DNA of 34,811 nt from an uncultured Chlorobiaceae bacterium (GTDB lineage Bacteria > Bacteroidota > Chlorobiia > Chlorobiales > Chlorobiaceae). Location of the stretch: the NCBI GenBank assembly GCA_903839405.1, contig CAIMCD010000043.1, positions 1-34,811 of the forward strand, written 5' to 3'. This document shows positions 16,969 through 26,634 of this stretch, one piece after another. How positions within the stretch are numbered: position 1 is the stretch's first letter; every line of letters starts with the position of its first letter. The notes under the pieces are model-generated. The model was not told the origin of the DNA and did not search any database. It saw only the letters and a program-made list of their open reading frames with translations. The position numbers and the translations under genes were made by a program.

Positions 16969-19900
16969 ACCACAAGATGTTTTCATTTCCTGCATTTCCC
17001 TCTCGCTTTCATCCGACCTTTTCTGAAACTACGTCTGAAATTTGGCAAGAGTATGGTAGCGATCGCCAAGATACTCCCGCACTGAAGAGTTATGAGGCAG
17101 GGAGGGAGCGAAGGAAGCTGAACCGTGCCCTTCAGGCCATCAACAGTTGTAACCGTGCCCTGCTTCATGCCCAGAATGAAGCGGAGCTGCTTTGCGATAT
17201 TTGCCGCATTGTGGTTGAAACCGGTGGCTACCGGATGGCCTGGGTTGGTTATGCGGAGGATGATGGTGCAAAAAGTATTCGTCCGGTTGCAGAGGCCGGT
17301 TTCGAGGATGGCTATCTTGAGCCGATTAAGATGGGCCGGATTGGCTCTACGGAAGATGATGGTGCCAAACGTATTCGTCCGGTTGCACAGGCCGGTTTCG
17401 AGGAGGGCTACCTTGAGAGGCTTAAGATATCCTGGGCTGATAATCAGTGGGGACAAGGGCCTGTAGGCAGAGCAATCCGCACCGGAGAGCCATGTGTGAT
17501 CGATGATGTACAGAAAGATCCGAGGTTTGTGCATTGGCGAATGATGGCTATAGCCCGTGGTTATGCTTCCGTGTTGAGTTTACCACTCAAAATCGGGGAG
17601 AGGGTCTTTGGTGCATTGGCGATCTATGCCTCCACTCCGAATGCCTTTGATGCAGAGGAGAAGAGCCTGCTCATTTCACTGGCCGACAATCTTTCCTATG
17701 GCATTTCGACCTTGCGAAATCTTGAGGTAAGGAGGAGGGCCGAAGAGGAGCTGCGCCAAAGTGAGGCCCGTTATCGCAGCCTCTTTGAAAACCACCATAC
17801 CGTTATGCTGATTATTGATCCGGATGATGGCCGTATTATGGATGCCAATCCTGCAGCGGCACGCTATTACGGGTGGCGGCATGAGGAGCTTTGCCGGATG
17901 AATATCAGCCAAATCAACCAGTTGACCGAAGCGGAAATACTTGCGGAAATGGCTCTGGCTCGAAAGGAGGAGCGCAACTATTTCCTTTTTCGCCATGCTC
18001 TTGCCGATGGTTCCCTCTGCGATGTCGAGGTTTTCAGTGGCCCGATTTTGATCCAGAACAAATCCCTGCTCTACTCCATTATTCACGACGTCACGGAACG
18101 TAAACTTCTTGACCAGGCTTTGCTCCATAGCGAACGGAAGTTTCGTACCATTACGGAGCAAATGGCCGAAATGGTTTTTGTTACCGATGCCGATGGATGG
18201 TTGAGCTATGTTTCACCCATGGTGCAGGCTCTTTTTGGCTACAAGCCTGAGGAGGTAACCGGCCATCAATTTTTGGAATACCTTGCTGATGAGGAAGTGT
18301 CGCGCGCTCTTCTCGTTTTTCGTGAAGCCTTGCAGAATCAGGTGACCGATCAGGTGCTTGAGTTCAGGTACCGAAAAAAAGATGGCTCATTTTTTGACGG
18401 TGAGGTCACGGCCCACCACTTTAAGGATCAGCACTCTTCCGGCATGATCGGCCTGCTCCGTGATGTTACGGAGCGTAACCGCCATGAAACATTGCGCAGG
18501 GAGGCTGAACATGCTTTGGGAAAAAGCGAAAAACAGTTCCGCACACTCTTTGAACAGAGCTCGGCCATCAAAATGATTCTTGATCCTGATACGGGAAAAA
18601 TCATCAATGCCAATCAGGCCGCAGCAAACTTCTACGGCTGGTCAATTGAGGAGCTTTCCGGGATGTATATTCAAGAGATCAATCCCATTCCGGATGCGGC
18701 CATTATGCAAAATCTTGAAAAGAGCCGTTCATCGGAGCAGAAACACTTTGTGTTCAGTCACAAAAAAGCTGATGGTTCATACCGCGATGTGGAGGTCTTC
18801 AGCAATAAGATCGAGATTGCCGGAAAAGATTTTATTTACGCCATTGTTTTTGATATCACCGAGCGCATCCTTGCCGAGGAGAAACAAAAAACACTGGAGG
18901 CACAGCTTCGCAAGTCGCAGCGTCTTGAAACCATCGGAACCCTTGCCGGTGGTATAGCGCATGATTTCAACAACATTCTTACCCCAATTCTCGGCTACGC
19001 CGAACTCGGCCTGCTCGATCTCTCTGAAGCCGAGCCTCAGTACGACTATTTCAGCGAAATCAAGATGGCGTCTGAACGGGCACAGACTCTTGTTTCTCAA
19101 ATTCTGCTCTTCAGCAAGGCCGAGAGTCACAGGCCTTCGGTGGTCAGCATTCAGGCCGTGATCGGTGAAGCCCTCAAACTGCTTCGCCCCTCCATACCCG
19201 CCACCATTGCCATTTCCCAGCAGATCGATGTTGCCTGCCGCAACATTATGGCCGATGCCTCCCAGCTCCATCAGGTTATTATGAATCTCTCGACCAATGC
19301 CTTCCATGCAATGGAAGAGCGTGGAGGAGTGCTCCAGATTCAGCTCCGGGAGGTCACGGTTGACTCCGCCATGCGGGAAGTGCATCCTGAACTGGTGGCC
19401 CGAGAGTATGCCGAGCTGACCATTTCCGATACCGGCACCGGGATAAGCGAAAGCGCGATGGAGCACATCTTTGAACCCTTCTTTACAACCAAACCGGTCA
19501 ACAAGGGCACGGGCCTTGGCCTTGCTGTTGTGCATGGTATTGTGAGCAGTTTCAAGGGAGAAATCACAGTTGAGAGTGAGCCGGACAAAGGAACCACTTT
19601 CCGGATCTATCTGCCGCTCATTCATGCCGATACCGAAATGGTGGCTCTTGAGGAACTGCCGGTTCTCTGTGGCGATGCCACGATACTCTTTGTGGACGAT
19701 GAACCCACTACCCTGAAAATGATGAGCGTGATGATGCAGAAAGTCGGCTTCAAAATTGAGGCCGTGAACTCTCCAACAGAGGCGCTTGATCTCTTCCAGC
19801 AGAACCCCGGTCGCTTCGACCTTATTATCACCGATTTGACCATGCCGGAGATGACCGGTATTGAGTTTGCCTGTCAGGTGCACCAGACTACGCCCTTGAT

Positions 19901-20063
19901 GCCGGTAATTTTGATGACCGGCTATGAAAAGAACCTTGAGGAGTCAACCGCTCTTGAAGAGAGTTGTATCTGCAAAATCCTGAAAAAACCGGTCAAGCTT
20001 ACCGAAATGGCTCTTACCATCAATGCATGTCTGGCCGGGGGAACCTTACAGCCGCGTAACTGA
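16965..20063 (+). CDS. Cytoplasmic hybrid histidine kinase, GAF-PAS-PAS-PAS-HisKA-HATPase-REC
   Basis: No signal peptide or TM is visible, so it should act in the cytoplasm. Order: GAF_2 (about 55-245), three PAS domains (about 255-375, 385-505, 520-640), dimerisation domain with phospho-acceptor His666 (GIAHDFNN), HATPase_c (N box MNLSTNAFHAM, G1 SDTGTGIS, G2 KGTGLGLAV) and a receiver (about 895-1015) with Asp957 in DLTMPEM and the conserved Lys of KKP. Residues 97-128 and 129-160 are a tandem in-frame duplication inside the GAF domain, absent from the paralogue downstream. TTG at 16965 is chosen because AGGG lies 7 nt upstream; ATG 16977 is the alternative. No output domain is fused, so it may signal to a phosphotransfer protein or regulator elsewhere. 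Confidence 0.88.
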   Translation: MYHKMFSFPAFPSRFHPTFSETTSEIWQEYGSDRQDTPALKSYEAGRERRKLNRALQAINSCNRALLHAQNEAELLCDICRIVVETGGYRMAWVGYAEDDGAKSIRPVAEAGFEDGYLEPIKMGRIGSTEDDGAKRIRPVAQAGFEEGYLERLKISWADNQWGQGPVGRAIRTGEPCVIDDVQKDPRFVHWRMMAIARGYASVLSLPLKIGERVFGALAIYASTPNAFDAEEKSLLISLADNLSYGISTLRNLEVRRRAEEELRQSEARYRSLFENHHTVMLIIDPDDGRIMDANPAAARYYGWRHEELCRMNISQINQLTEAEILAEMALARKEERNYFLFRHALADGSLCDVEVFSGPILIQNKSLLYSIIHDVTERKLLDQALLHSERKFRTITEQMAEMVFVTDADGWLSYVSPMVQALFGYKPEEVTGHQFLEYLADEEVSRALLVFREALQNQVTDQVLEFRYRKKDGSFFDGEVTAHHFKDQHSSGMIGLLRDVTERNRHETLRREAEHALGKSEKQFRTLFEQSSAIKMILDPDTGKIINANQAAANFYGWSIEELSGMYIQEINPIPDAAIMQNLEKSRSSEQKHFVFSHKKADGSYRDVEVFSNKIEIAGKDFIYAIVFDITERILAEEKQKTLEAQLRKSQRLETIGTLAGGIAHDFNNILTPILGYAELGLLDLSEAEPQYDYFSEIKMASERAQTLVSQILLFSKAESHRPSVVSIQAVIGEALKLLRPSIPATIAISQQIDVACRNIMADASQLHQVIMNLSTNAFHAMEERGGVLQIQLREVTVDSAMREVHPELVAREYAELTISDTGTGISESAMEHIFEPFFTTKPVNKGTGLGLAVVHGIVSSFKGEITVESEPDKGTTFRIYLPLIHADTEMVALEELPVLCGDATILFVDDEPTTLKMMSVMMQKVGFKIEAVNSPTEALDLFQQNPGRFDLIITDLTMPEMTGIEFACQVHQTTPLMPVILMTGYEKNLEESTALEESCICKILKKPVKLTEMALTINACLAGGTLQPRN
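17253..17444 (+). repeat. Tandem in-frame 96-bp duplication within the GAF domain
   Basis: Units 17253-17348 and 17349-17444 each encode 32 residues: both begin [AT]EDDGAK and share IRPVA, AGFE and GYLE. They have diverged at scattered, often synonymous positions and at their C-terminal ends, so the duplication is not brand new. The paralogue at 20175 has a single copy. Confidence 0.85.
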
Positions 20064-20076
20064 TTCTCTTTATTGG

Positions 20077-20093
20077 TGCGTAATATAAACGCA
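20077..20093 (+). terminator. Weak stem-loop after the hybrid kinase gene
   Basis: TGCGT (20077-20081) pairs with ACGCA (20089-20093) around a 7-nt A/T loop. No good T-run follows, so it may be only a pause site or nothing. The next kinase gene begins 111 nt after the hybrid kinase stop. Confidence 0.2.
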
Positions 20094-20174
20094 TAACTCT
20101 TCTGGGTTCTCTTGCCGGGAGTCAGCCATGAGAGTCAGGTTTAACTGCATGAACACCCGTTAACCCAGAGCGGC

Positions 20175-22757
20175 ATGGAAAGAGAAATTGAGCGTCGGAA
20201 GTTGAATCGCGCCCTTTTGGCGATCAACCGTTGTAACCAGACCCTGCTTCATGCCCGGAACGAAGCGGAACTGCTCGATAATATCTGCCGGATTATCGTT
20301 GAGATTGGCGGCTACGTGATGGCGTGGGTTGGTTATGCGGAAGACGATCCGCTAAAAAGTGTCCGTCCGGTCGCTCATGCCGGTTGCGAGGATGGCTACC
20401 TTGAGAGATTTTTAATCTCCTGGGCAGATAATGAGCAGGGGAGCGGCCCGACCGGGACGGCAATCCGCACCGCAGAACCCTGTTCCGTATCCAATATTCT
20501 CAATGATCCAAAGTTTATGCTTTGGCAGAGTGAGGCTACAGCTCGTGGTTATGCTTCAAATTTGAGTATGCCGCTCAAAAACGGTGAGAAGGTATTTGGT
20601 GCCTTGACAATCTATGCCTCCACTCCGGATGCCTTTGATGCCGAGGAAAAAACGCTGCTTATTTCACTGGCTGAAAACCTTGCTTACGGCATCACGACCT
20701 TGCGAAATCACGAGGCACGTGAGCGGGCGGAAGAGGAACTTCGCCAGAGTGAGGCTCGCTACCGGAGCCTTTTTCAGAACCAGCACACGGTGATGCTGCT
20801 TATTGATCCGCTGGACGGCAATATTGTGGACGCCAATCCGGCGGCCGCCAGCTTTTATGGCTGGACGCATGAAGAGCTTTGCCGGATGAACATCAGCCAA
20901 ATCAACCAGTTGAGTGGGACGGAGATACATGCCGAAATGGAGCTGGCCCGGAAGGAGGAGCGCAACTATTTTATTTTCCGCCACCGTCTTGCCGACGGCT
21001 CACTGCGCGATGTTGAGGTTTTCAGCGGCCCGATTTTGATCCAGCACAAATCCCTGCTCTATTCAATCGTTACGGACTTCACCCTGCGCAAGCGAGCTGA
21101 AGAGGCCTTGCGGGAGGGGGAAAGGAAGTTTCGTACCATTACGGAGCAAATTGCCGAAATGGTTTTTATGGCCGATGGCGAGGGTCACTTGAGCTACGTT
21201 TCACCCATGGTGGAGCCTCTTTTTGGCTACAAGGCCCAGGAGGTAATAGGCCATCAATTTTTTGAATATTTTGCGGATGAGGAGCTTCCCCGCGCCATTG
21301 GTATTCTGAATGAGTCTCTGCAGAATCAGGTGACCGATCAGGTGCTTGAGTTAAGGTACCGGAAAAAAGATGGCTCCTTTTTTTACGGGGAGGTTCATAT
21401 CCGCTATTATCAGGACAATGATTTTTCCGGCATGATCGGCCTTATCCGCGATGTTACCGAGCGTAACCGCCATGACACCTTGCGCCGTGAGGCCGAAATA
21501 GCTCTTGAAAAAAGCGAAAAACAGTTCCGCACACTTTTTGAAGAGAGCGCAGCCGTCAGTCTTATTCTTGATCCCCAAACAGGCAACATCGTCAATGCCA
21601 ATCAGGCTGCAGCAAATTTTTATGGATGGTCGATTGAGGAGCTTTGCTGCATGCATATTCGCCAGATTAATCCCATTCCGGATGCGGCCATTATGCAAAA
21701 TCTTGAAAAGGGCCGTTCAAGGGAGCAAAAGCAGTTTGTGTTCCGTCACAAAAAGGCTGATGGTTCATACCGCGATGTGGAGGCTTTCAGCACCAAAATC
21801 GAGATTGCTGGCAAGGAGCTGCTCTATGCCGTTATTTTTGACATCACTGAGCGCTTGCTGGCCGAAGAGCAACTGCAGGAGCTTAACCGGACGCTGGAAG
21901 CGCGGATTGCGGAAAAAACCAAAGAGCTTGAACTCTCCCACCAGCAACTGATTCTGCAGGAAAAACTTGCTTCAATCGGCCGGCTTGCGGCCGGCATTGC
22001 CCATGAGCTGAACAACCCGCTCCATTTTATCCGGATTAATTTTGCGACGCAGAAAAATAATTTTGATGACCTCATGCTTTTGGTTCATGAGTACCGGAAG
22101 ATGACCAAATTAGTTGCGGAGCAGGCGGCCTTGCCCTTTACCGAGCTTGAAAAGATTCGCAAAATAGAGAGCGAGTTGCAGCTTGATATGCTGCTTGATG
22201 AAATCCCCGAGATTTTTGAGGAGTCACAAAGCGGTTTTGAGCGGATAGCAACCATTATCAACAGTATGCGGAACTTCTCATACCGCCACGCGCCCGACGA
22301 GAAGGTGTTGTTCGATATCAACGGTGGAATCCGCGACACCATCGTTTTGGTGGAGCATGAATACCTCGACTCGGCCAAAATTGAGACCATCCTTGAAGAG
22401 TTGCCTCCGGTAAACTGCAATCCCGAGCAGATCAACCAGGTTTTTTTGAACCTGATTGTCAACAGCGCAGAGGCAATTCTGGAGCAGCATCGGGAGGCCA
22501 AGGGTAACATCACCATCCGTACCTGGTTCAATCAGGATGAGGTCGGCTGTTCCATCGCCGATGACGGGTCGGGGATTGCCGAGGAGCTTCGAAGCAAGAT
22601 TTTCGATCCCTTCTTTACCACCAAATCTCCCGGAAAAGGGACCGGCCTTGGCCTCAGCATCTCCTACGACACCATTGTTCGCAAGCATGGAGGAACCCTC
22701 TCGGTAGCGTGCCCGGCGGAAGGCGGCACCATCTTTACGATGACCTTGCCCCGATAA
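20175..22757 (+). CDS. Cytoplasmic sensor histidine kinase, GAF-PAS-PAS-PAS-HisKA-HATPase
   Basis: Close paralogue of the preceding hybrid kinase over GAF and all three PAS domains, starting directly with [22 protein letters not shown], the same helix that precedes the GAF in the neighbour. A coiled coil (about 555-595) leads to a kinase core with His610 ([10 protein letters not shown]), N box [13 protein letters not shown]1 IADDGSGIA and G2 [11 protein letters not shown]. There is an insert between the H and N boxes as in HPK4-type kinases. There is no receiver domain and no TM. The kinase core is visibly less similar to its neighbour than the sensor part, so the sensor half was duplicated or converted while the core differs. 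The cognate regulator is not in the window. Confidence 0.9.
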   Translation: MEREIERRKLNRALLAINRCNQTLLHARNEAELLDNICRIIVEIGGYVMAWVGYAEDDPLKSVRPVAHAGCEDGYLERFLISWADNEQGSGPTGTAIRTAEPCSVSNILNDPKFMLWQSEATARGYASNLSMPLKNGEKVFGALTIYASTPDAFDAEEKTLLISLAENLAYGITTLRNHEARERAEEELRQSEARYRSLFQNQHTVMLLIDPLDGNIVDANPAAASFYGWTHEELCRMNISQINQLSGTEIHAEMELARKEERNYFIFRHRLADGSLRDVEVFSGPILIQHKSLLYSIVTDFTLRKRAEEALREGERKFRTITEQIAEMVFMADGEGHLSYVSPMVEPLFGYKAQEVIGHQFFEYFADEELPRAIGILNESLQNQVTDQVLELRYRKKDGSFFYGEVHIRYYQDNDFSGMIGLIRDVTERNRHDTLRREAEIALEKSEKQFRTLFEESAAVSLILDPQTGNIVNANQAAANFYGWSIEELCCMHIRQINPIPDAAIMQNLEKGRSREQKQFVFRHKKADGSYRDVEAFSTKIEIAGKELLYAVIFDITERLLAEEQLQELNRTLEARIAEKTKELELSHQQLILQEKLASIGRLAAGIAHELNNPLHFIRINFATQKNNFDDLMLLVHEYRKMTKLVAEQAALPFTELEKIRKIESELQLDMLLDEIPEIFEESQSGFERIATIINSMRNFSYRHAPDEKVLFDINGGIRDTIVLVEHEYLDSAKIETILEELPPVNCNPEQINQVFLNLIVNSAEAILEQHREAKGNITIRTWFNQDEVGCSIADDGSGIAEELRSKIFDPFFTTKSPGKGTGLGLSISYDTIVRKHGGTLSVACPAEGGTIFTMTLPR

Positions 22758-22798
22758 TCGTATGCTTCAGGCATTATTGTATGTATTTTCAGCGAATA

Positions 22799-22920
22799 CC
22801 ACTATAAGCCCAGCCAGCTTTTCTGTATTTTTCCCAAGTATATAATTGCAAGAGGCTGCCGTCCGGCTGAAAAGGAAATTCGCAAGAAAGCGTAAAAAAG
22901 ATCGTCTCATCCTATAGTGG
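22799..22920. repeat. Short inverted repeat flanking a 106-bp A/T-rich segment
   Basis: CCACTATA (22799-22806) is matched in inverted form by TATAGTGG (22913-22920); extending by two bases gives 9 of 10 matches. The pair encloses most of the gap between the kinase and protease genes. It could be the edges of a tiny non-autonomous element or chance. No target-site duplication was evident. Confidence 0.25.
22819..22846 (+). promoter_or_regulatory. Possible promoter upstream of the Tsp protease gene
   Basis: A perfect TATAAT (22841-22846) is preceded after 16 bp by TTTTCT (22819-22824), a poor -35. A leader of about 150 nt would result. The -10 is good, the -35 is not. Confidence 0.35.
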
Positions 22921-23000
22921 CCAAGGCTCAAAACCGGAGCCCTGAAGTTTCAAATTGAGCTGTTGCCATTAAACCCGCTAATACAATTATCTGAGTGAAG

Positions 23001-25076
23001 ATGCTTAAAAAAACTCTGCTGCTCATTGTTTTGTGCCTGGGGAGTGCCACTCTCTTGCTGGCCAAACCGGCCCGGCCCGGCGTGGCGCTTTCCGCCCAAA
23101 GCCTCAAACCAACGGCGGCGGAAGAGCTGGCCGCAAAGTCCATTATCCAGAATCTTCTCCAGAACCACTACCGGAAGGTTGCGCTGAGCGACTCCCTTTC
23201 AATGGAGATCTTTAACCGCTTTATTGATAATTTGGATGGCGGTAAAAACTATTTTACGGCCAGTGAGGTAGAGTCGCTCCGCAAGAGTTATGCCGGCAAG
23301 CTTGGCGGAGAGTTGGTGCTCGGCAAGGCCGATGCAGGCTTTGCGCTCTATAACTTTTTTCTGCAGCGTGCGCGCGAAAAAATGCGCTATATGAAAGCGG
23401 CGGCCGATACCCTGCATCCCGACTTTTCCGTGCATGAAACGCTGGCTCTTGATCGCAAGCATGACCTGTGGCCGTCCGACAAAAAGGAGCTTCTCGGTCA
23501 GTGGAAAAAAGAGCTGAAATACCAGTGGCTTAACCTCCAATATTCCACCGAGAAGCAGAAGAGCATCCGTGGCGATCTTGCCAAGCGCTTTACCAGCCGT
23601 CTCAACCTCCTGAACCGTCAGAAGCCCGACGATGCCTTTCACCTCTATACCTATGCGGTAACGACCTCCTTTGATCCGCATACCAGTTATTTTTCGCCTG
23701 ACGAGTACGAAAATTTCCAGATCACCTTGAGCCGCTCGCTTGAGGGAATCGGTGCCAGATTGCAGAGTGAAGGGGAGAATACGGTGGTGAACGAGGTGAT
23801 TGCGGGTGGGCCGGTATTTAAAAGTCATGCCCTGAAAAAGGGTGATATCATTATCGGTGTCGGTCAGGGAAAACGTGGTGATATGGTGGATGTTACCGGC
23901 TGGAGAATCAATGATGTCGTTAAACTGATCCGGGGCAAGAAAGGCACGCTTGTGCGCTTGAAACTCCTGCCGGCAAGCCAGGGCGGACGGGGGCCGGCAA
24001 AAATTGTTGAGGTGTTGCGCGACCAGATCAATCTTGAAGAGCAGGCCGCAAAAAAAAGCATTATCGAGCTTAATGGTAAGAAAATAGGGGTTATTACCAT
24101 TCCCTCTTTTTATCTGGATTTTGAAGCCCAGCGGCAGCATACCAGCAATTACAACAGCACGACCCGCGATGTGGCCCGTATTCTGGATGAACTCCGTGCC
24201 GAAGCGGTTCAGGGTATTGTGCTGGATTTGCGCAACAACGGCGGCGGTTCACTTGAAGAGGCGGTTACGGTTACCGGCCTCTTTATTCCCTACGGGCCGG
24301 TAGTGCAGGTCAGTAGTGCCGACGGAGCAAAAACGGTGCTGAAAGATGAGGACAGCCGTGAGCAGTACAGCGGGCCGCTTGCCGTGCTGGTGAACCGTTA
24401 CAGTGCCTCGGCTTCCGAGATTGTTGCGGCCGCGCTCCAGGATTATGGCCGTGGGGTTGTTATCGGCGAGAGAACCTTCGGCAAGGGCACGGTTCAGCAG
24501 CTCGTCAGGCTTTCCCGGCCTTTTTCCCTTACCCCAAAAAGCTCCGGACTTGGAGAGATGACGCTCACCATTGCAAAGTTTTACCGGATTACCGGTGGTA
24601 GCACCCAGCACAAGGGTGTGCTGCCGGATATTCTTTTGCCATCCTTGATCGACGCATCCACGATTGGTGAGGATACCTATCCGAGCAGTTTGCCATGGAG
24701 CACCATTTCAAAAGCCTTTTATCAGCCGGGAAGCGACCTTTCACTGCAGGATATCGACCATCTCCGCCAGAAAGAGCTTGAGCGTTCGTCACAGAGCGCT
24801 CTCTACAAGAGCTATCAGGATGACCAGCAAGCGCTTGAGCTGATCCGCAAAAAAAAGGCCGTATCGCTGCAGGAGTCGGAGTTCAAATCGGAAACCGAAC
24901 TGATCCGCCAGATTCAGAAACGGTGGTCAGTGGAGGCAGATACAACGAAAAACCTTGCCACGGATGTGCAGCTCAATGAGTCGCTGGGAGTTGTTTCGGA
25001 TCTTGTTACCCTCAAACGCCAGGAGAGAGTGGCTGGAAGCAAACCCTTGCCTCTTTTGCAACATCAGGAACAATAA
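23001..25076 (+). CDS. prc: C-terminal processing (tail-specific) periplasmic protease, Tsp/Prc family
   Basis: Signal peptide at residues 1-22 (MLKKTLLLIVLCLGSATLLLA), so the enzyme is periplasmic or inner-membrane-bound. Long N-terminal domain (about 30-225), PDZ domain (about 230-335, LEGIGARLQ...GDIIIGVGQG) and S41 catalytic domain (about 340-560). The Ser/Lys dyad is Ser470 (YSASASE) and Lys495 (FGKGTVQ), 25 residues apart as in E. coli Tsp. A C-terminal DUF3340-like helical region ends the protein. The 691-residue length matches Tsp (about 680), not the shorter CtpA. An in-frame GTG two codons upstream (22995) is the alternative start. It probably degrades or trims cell-wall enzymes and lipoproteins (family knowledge). 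Confidence 0.94.
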   Translation: MLKKTLLLIVLCLGSATLLLAKPARPGVALSAQSLKPTAAEELAAKSIIQNLLQNHYRKVALSDSLSMEIFNRFIDNLDGGKNYFTASEVESLRKSYAGKLGGELVLGKADAGFALYNFFLQRAREKMRYMKAAADTLHPDFSVHETLALDRKHDLWPSDKKELLGQWKKELKYQWLNLQYSTEKQKSIRGDLAKRFTSRLNLLNRQKPDDAFHLYTYAVTTSFDPHTSYFSPDEYENFQITLSRSLEGIGARLQSEGENTVVNEVIAGGPVFKSHALKKGDIIIGVGQGKRGDMVDVTGWRINDVVKLIRGKKGTLVRLKLLPASQGGRGPAKIVEVLRDQINLEEQAAKKSIIELNGKKIGVITIPSFYLDFEAQRQHTSNYNSTTRDVARILDELRAEAVQGIVLDLRNNGGGSLEEAVTVTGLFIPYGPVVQVSSADGAKTVLKDEDSREQYSGPLAVLVNRYSASASEIVAAALQDYGRGVVIGERTFGKGTVQQLVRLSRPFSLTPKSSGLGEMTLTIAKFYRITGGSTQHKGVLPDILLPSLIDASTIGEDTYPSSLPWSTISKAFYQPGSDLSLQDIDHLRQKELERSSQSALYKSYQDDQQALELIRKKKAVSLQESEFKSETELIRQIQKRWSVEADTTKNLATDVQLNESLGVVSDLVTLKRQERVAGSKPLPLLQHQEQ

Positions 25077-25140
25077 GTGAATCGTGGTTGATTGTAGTGA
25101 TGAACCGTAACCGGGAAATCTGTATAAAAGGTTGTTACGC

Positions 25141-25944
25141 ATGAACAAGCTCAAGGAGAGATCGGAATCAATTCTGGAAGAGATCGAAAAAAGAAAGGCG
25201 GTACCGATTCCCCGCTGGTACTTCCTTGTGCGCCAGGCCGGGTTCTGGCTGCTTGCGGCACTTTCGGTGCTGACCGGCAGCATTTCGATGGCAATAGCCA
25301 TTTATGTCTTTATTGACAACGATTTCGTTACGGACAAGGCTTACATCAACCGCTATCTTACCCAGGAGCCGGGCATTGCAGAGCTTGTTGCAAGTATCCC
25401 CTATATATGGATTATGGTGCTTGTGCTCTTTACCCTTGTGGCCACCTTCGGATTCCGGCACACAAAAAAAGGGTATCGTTATTCGCCGCTAAAAGTTATT
25501 GCAACTTCCGTAACGGCAAGTATCATGATCAGTGTTGGGCTCAATACGGTGGATGTTGGTGGTTATATCCACCGTTATCTTGTGGAGAATGTCCATGTGT
25601 ACAACAATCTTATCTACGCCAATGAACAGCGCTGGACGCACTCCGAAAAAGGGTTGCTTGGCGGAAAGGTTATTGAAAACAAGAAAAGTACAGGAGAGCT
25701 TGTGCTGCGGGATTTCAGCAAAAAGCTCTGGCTGGTGGATATTCGCAAGGCTGAGGTACGACCGGGAACTCAGATGGCAAAGGGCAAATATCTGAAAATA
25801 ACCGGTATAAAAACCGGAAACCGGGCATTTCAGGCGCTCTCCATACAGGGTTGGGAAAAAAAGTATCGCAAACGCCTTCCTGTGCTCCCATTAACTCCTC
25901 CAGCTCTTCCAGCCAAAGCCGCTCACGACTCACTTGGCCGGTGA
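25141..25944 (+). CDS. Conserved-looking membrane protein of unknown function with a periplasmic OB-like tail
   Basis: I do not recognise the family. The N-terminus is charged and helical (MNKLKERSESILEEIEKRK). Three TMs follow at about 33-57, 86-105 and 117-137. The remaining 130 residues are soluble and contain a beta-rich segment (GLLGGKVIENKKSTGELVLR...LWLVDIRKAEV...KGKYLKITGIKTG...AFQALSIQGW) that reads like an OB-type barrel. A Pro/Ala-rich tail ends it. With three TMs the tail should face the side opposite to the N-terminus, probably the periplasm. ATG at 25141 is chosen over TTG 25132 because AAAGG lies 9 nt upstream. The gene follows the protease by 64 nt, so co-transcription is possible. 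Confidence 0.7.
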   Translation: MNKLKERSESILEEIEKRKAVPIPRWYFLVRQAGFWLLAALSVLTGSISMAIAIYVFIDNDFVTDKAYINRYLTQEPGIAELVASIPYIWIMVLVLFTLVATFGFRHTKKGYRYSPLKVIATSVTASIMISVGLNTVDVGGYIHRYLVENVHVYNNLIYANEQRWTHSEKGLLGGKVIENKKSTGELVLRDFSKKLWLVDIRKAEVRPGTQMAKGKYLKITGIKTGNRAFQALSIQGWEKKYRKRLPVLPLTPPALPAKAAHDSLGR

Positions 25945-26008
25945 AGCGGTATTCTCTCCCGGCGGGATGGTATCAACATCGTTGCCGCCATCCCTGGCAT
26001 GGTGAGCA

Positions 26009-26374
26009 TCAGCTCTTTTTTGATGCTGTTTTTGAGATCGGAAAAGCCTCTTTCAGAGCCTTGATCACCAGTTGCTTGGCTGGTTTGTTCCACTCTTCCG
26101 GGTGTTTCTCCAGCCACAAACCAACGACATCGCAGGCTTGGCCTATAGTCGCTCCCTCGGGTATCGTGAAGAGGAGATGGGTATGGGCATCGCAAATACC
26201 GGCAACATAACCGGTGTAGAATCCGTCATCATTTTCATTGTATGACTTGCCGGCAATGGAACGTGCATATTCCCGCCAGGTAGCCACAAGTCCGTTTCCG
26301 GTTTTGAAATCCGCATGAGCCGACTGGAAGCTAAAAAGAGCGGCCGCAAGGAGTATCAGAATCTTTTTCATCAT
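26009..26374 (-). CDS. Secreted Rap1a/Tai-like protein
   Basis: Signal peptide MMKKILILLAAALFSFQSAHA, then a small domain with the Rap1a/Tai pattern: FKTGNGL near the start, GYVAGICDAH, a Pro followed by GATIGQACDVVGLWLEKHPEEWNKPAKQLV, and an AF near the end. Family members are periplasmic immunity proteins against type VI amidase effectors, but many relatives occur with no effector nearby. Here no Ssp/Tae-like amidase or T6SS gene is adjacent. The mature part keeps only two Cys (in GICDAH and GQACDVV). It is the only minus-strand gene between 14057 and 34500. An Arg/Lys-containing tail ISKTASKKS ends the protein. The role in this organism is unknown. Confidence 0.6.
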   Translation of the reverse strand: MMKKILILLAAALFSFQSAHADFKTGNGLVATWREYARSIAGKSYNENDDGFYTGYVAGICDAHTHLLFTIPEGATIGQACDVVGLWLEKHPEEWNKPAKQLVIKALKEAFPISKTASKKS

Positions 26375-26634
26375 CGGAGCTTTTGTTTTGAATCGTTATG
26401 AAACTTCAAAAAGATGAGGCGATACAGTTGTTTCATTTGTTTTGACGACACTTGTTGTGAAAACTTGTGAGGTGTATTTTTTTTCTCCCGGAAAAAACAG
26501 GTTCCCTGCGCCGGAAACAATAAAAAAAGAGCGTCATACAGAGTGTGGGTGAATTGAAGGGTGCAGTATCATGAAGGTCAGTTGCAGGGAATTGTTACCG
26601 GTATGGAATCATTATAGTTAGATGGGAGAAAAAA

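Noticed and set aside
18777..19883. 368-codon open frame opposite the hybrid kinase
   Set aside because: Antisense to the conserved kinase core; the frame is a by-product of codon use.
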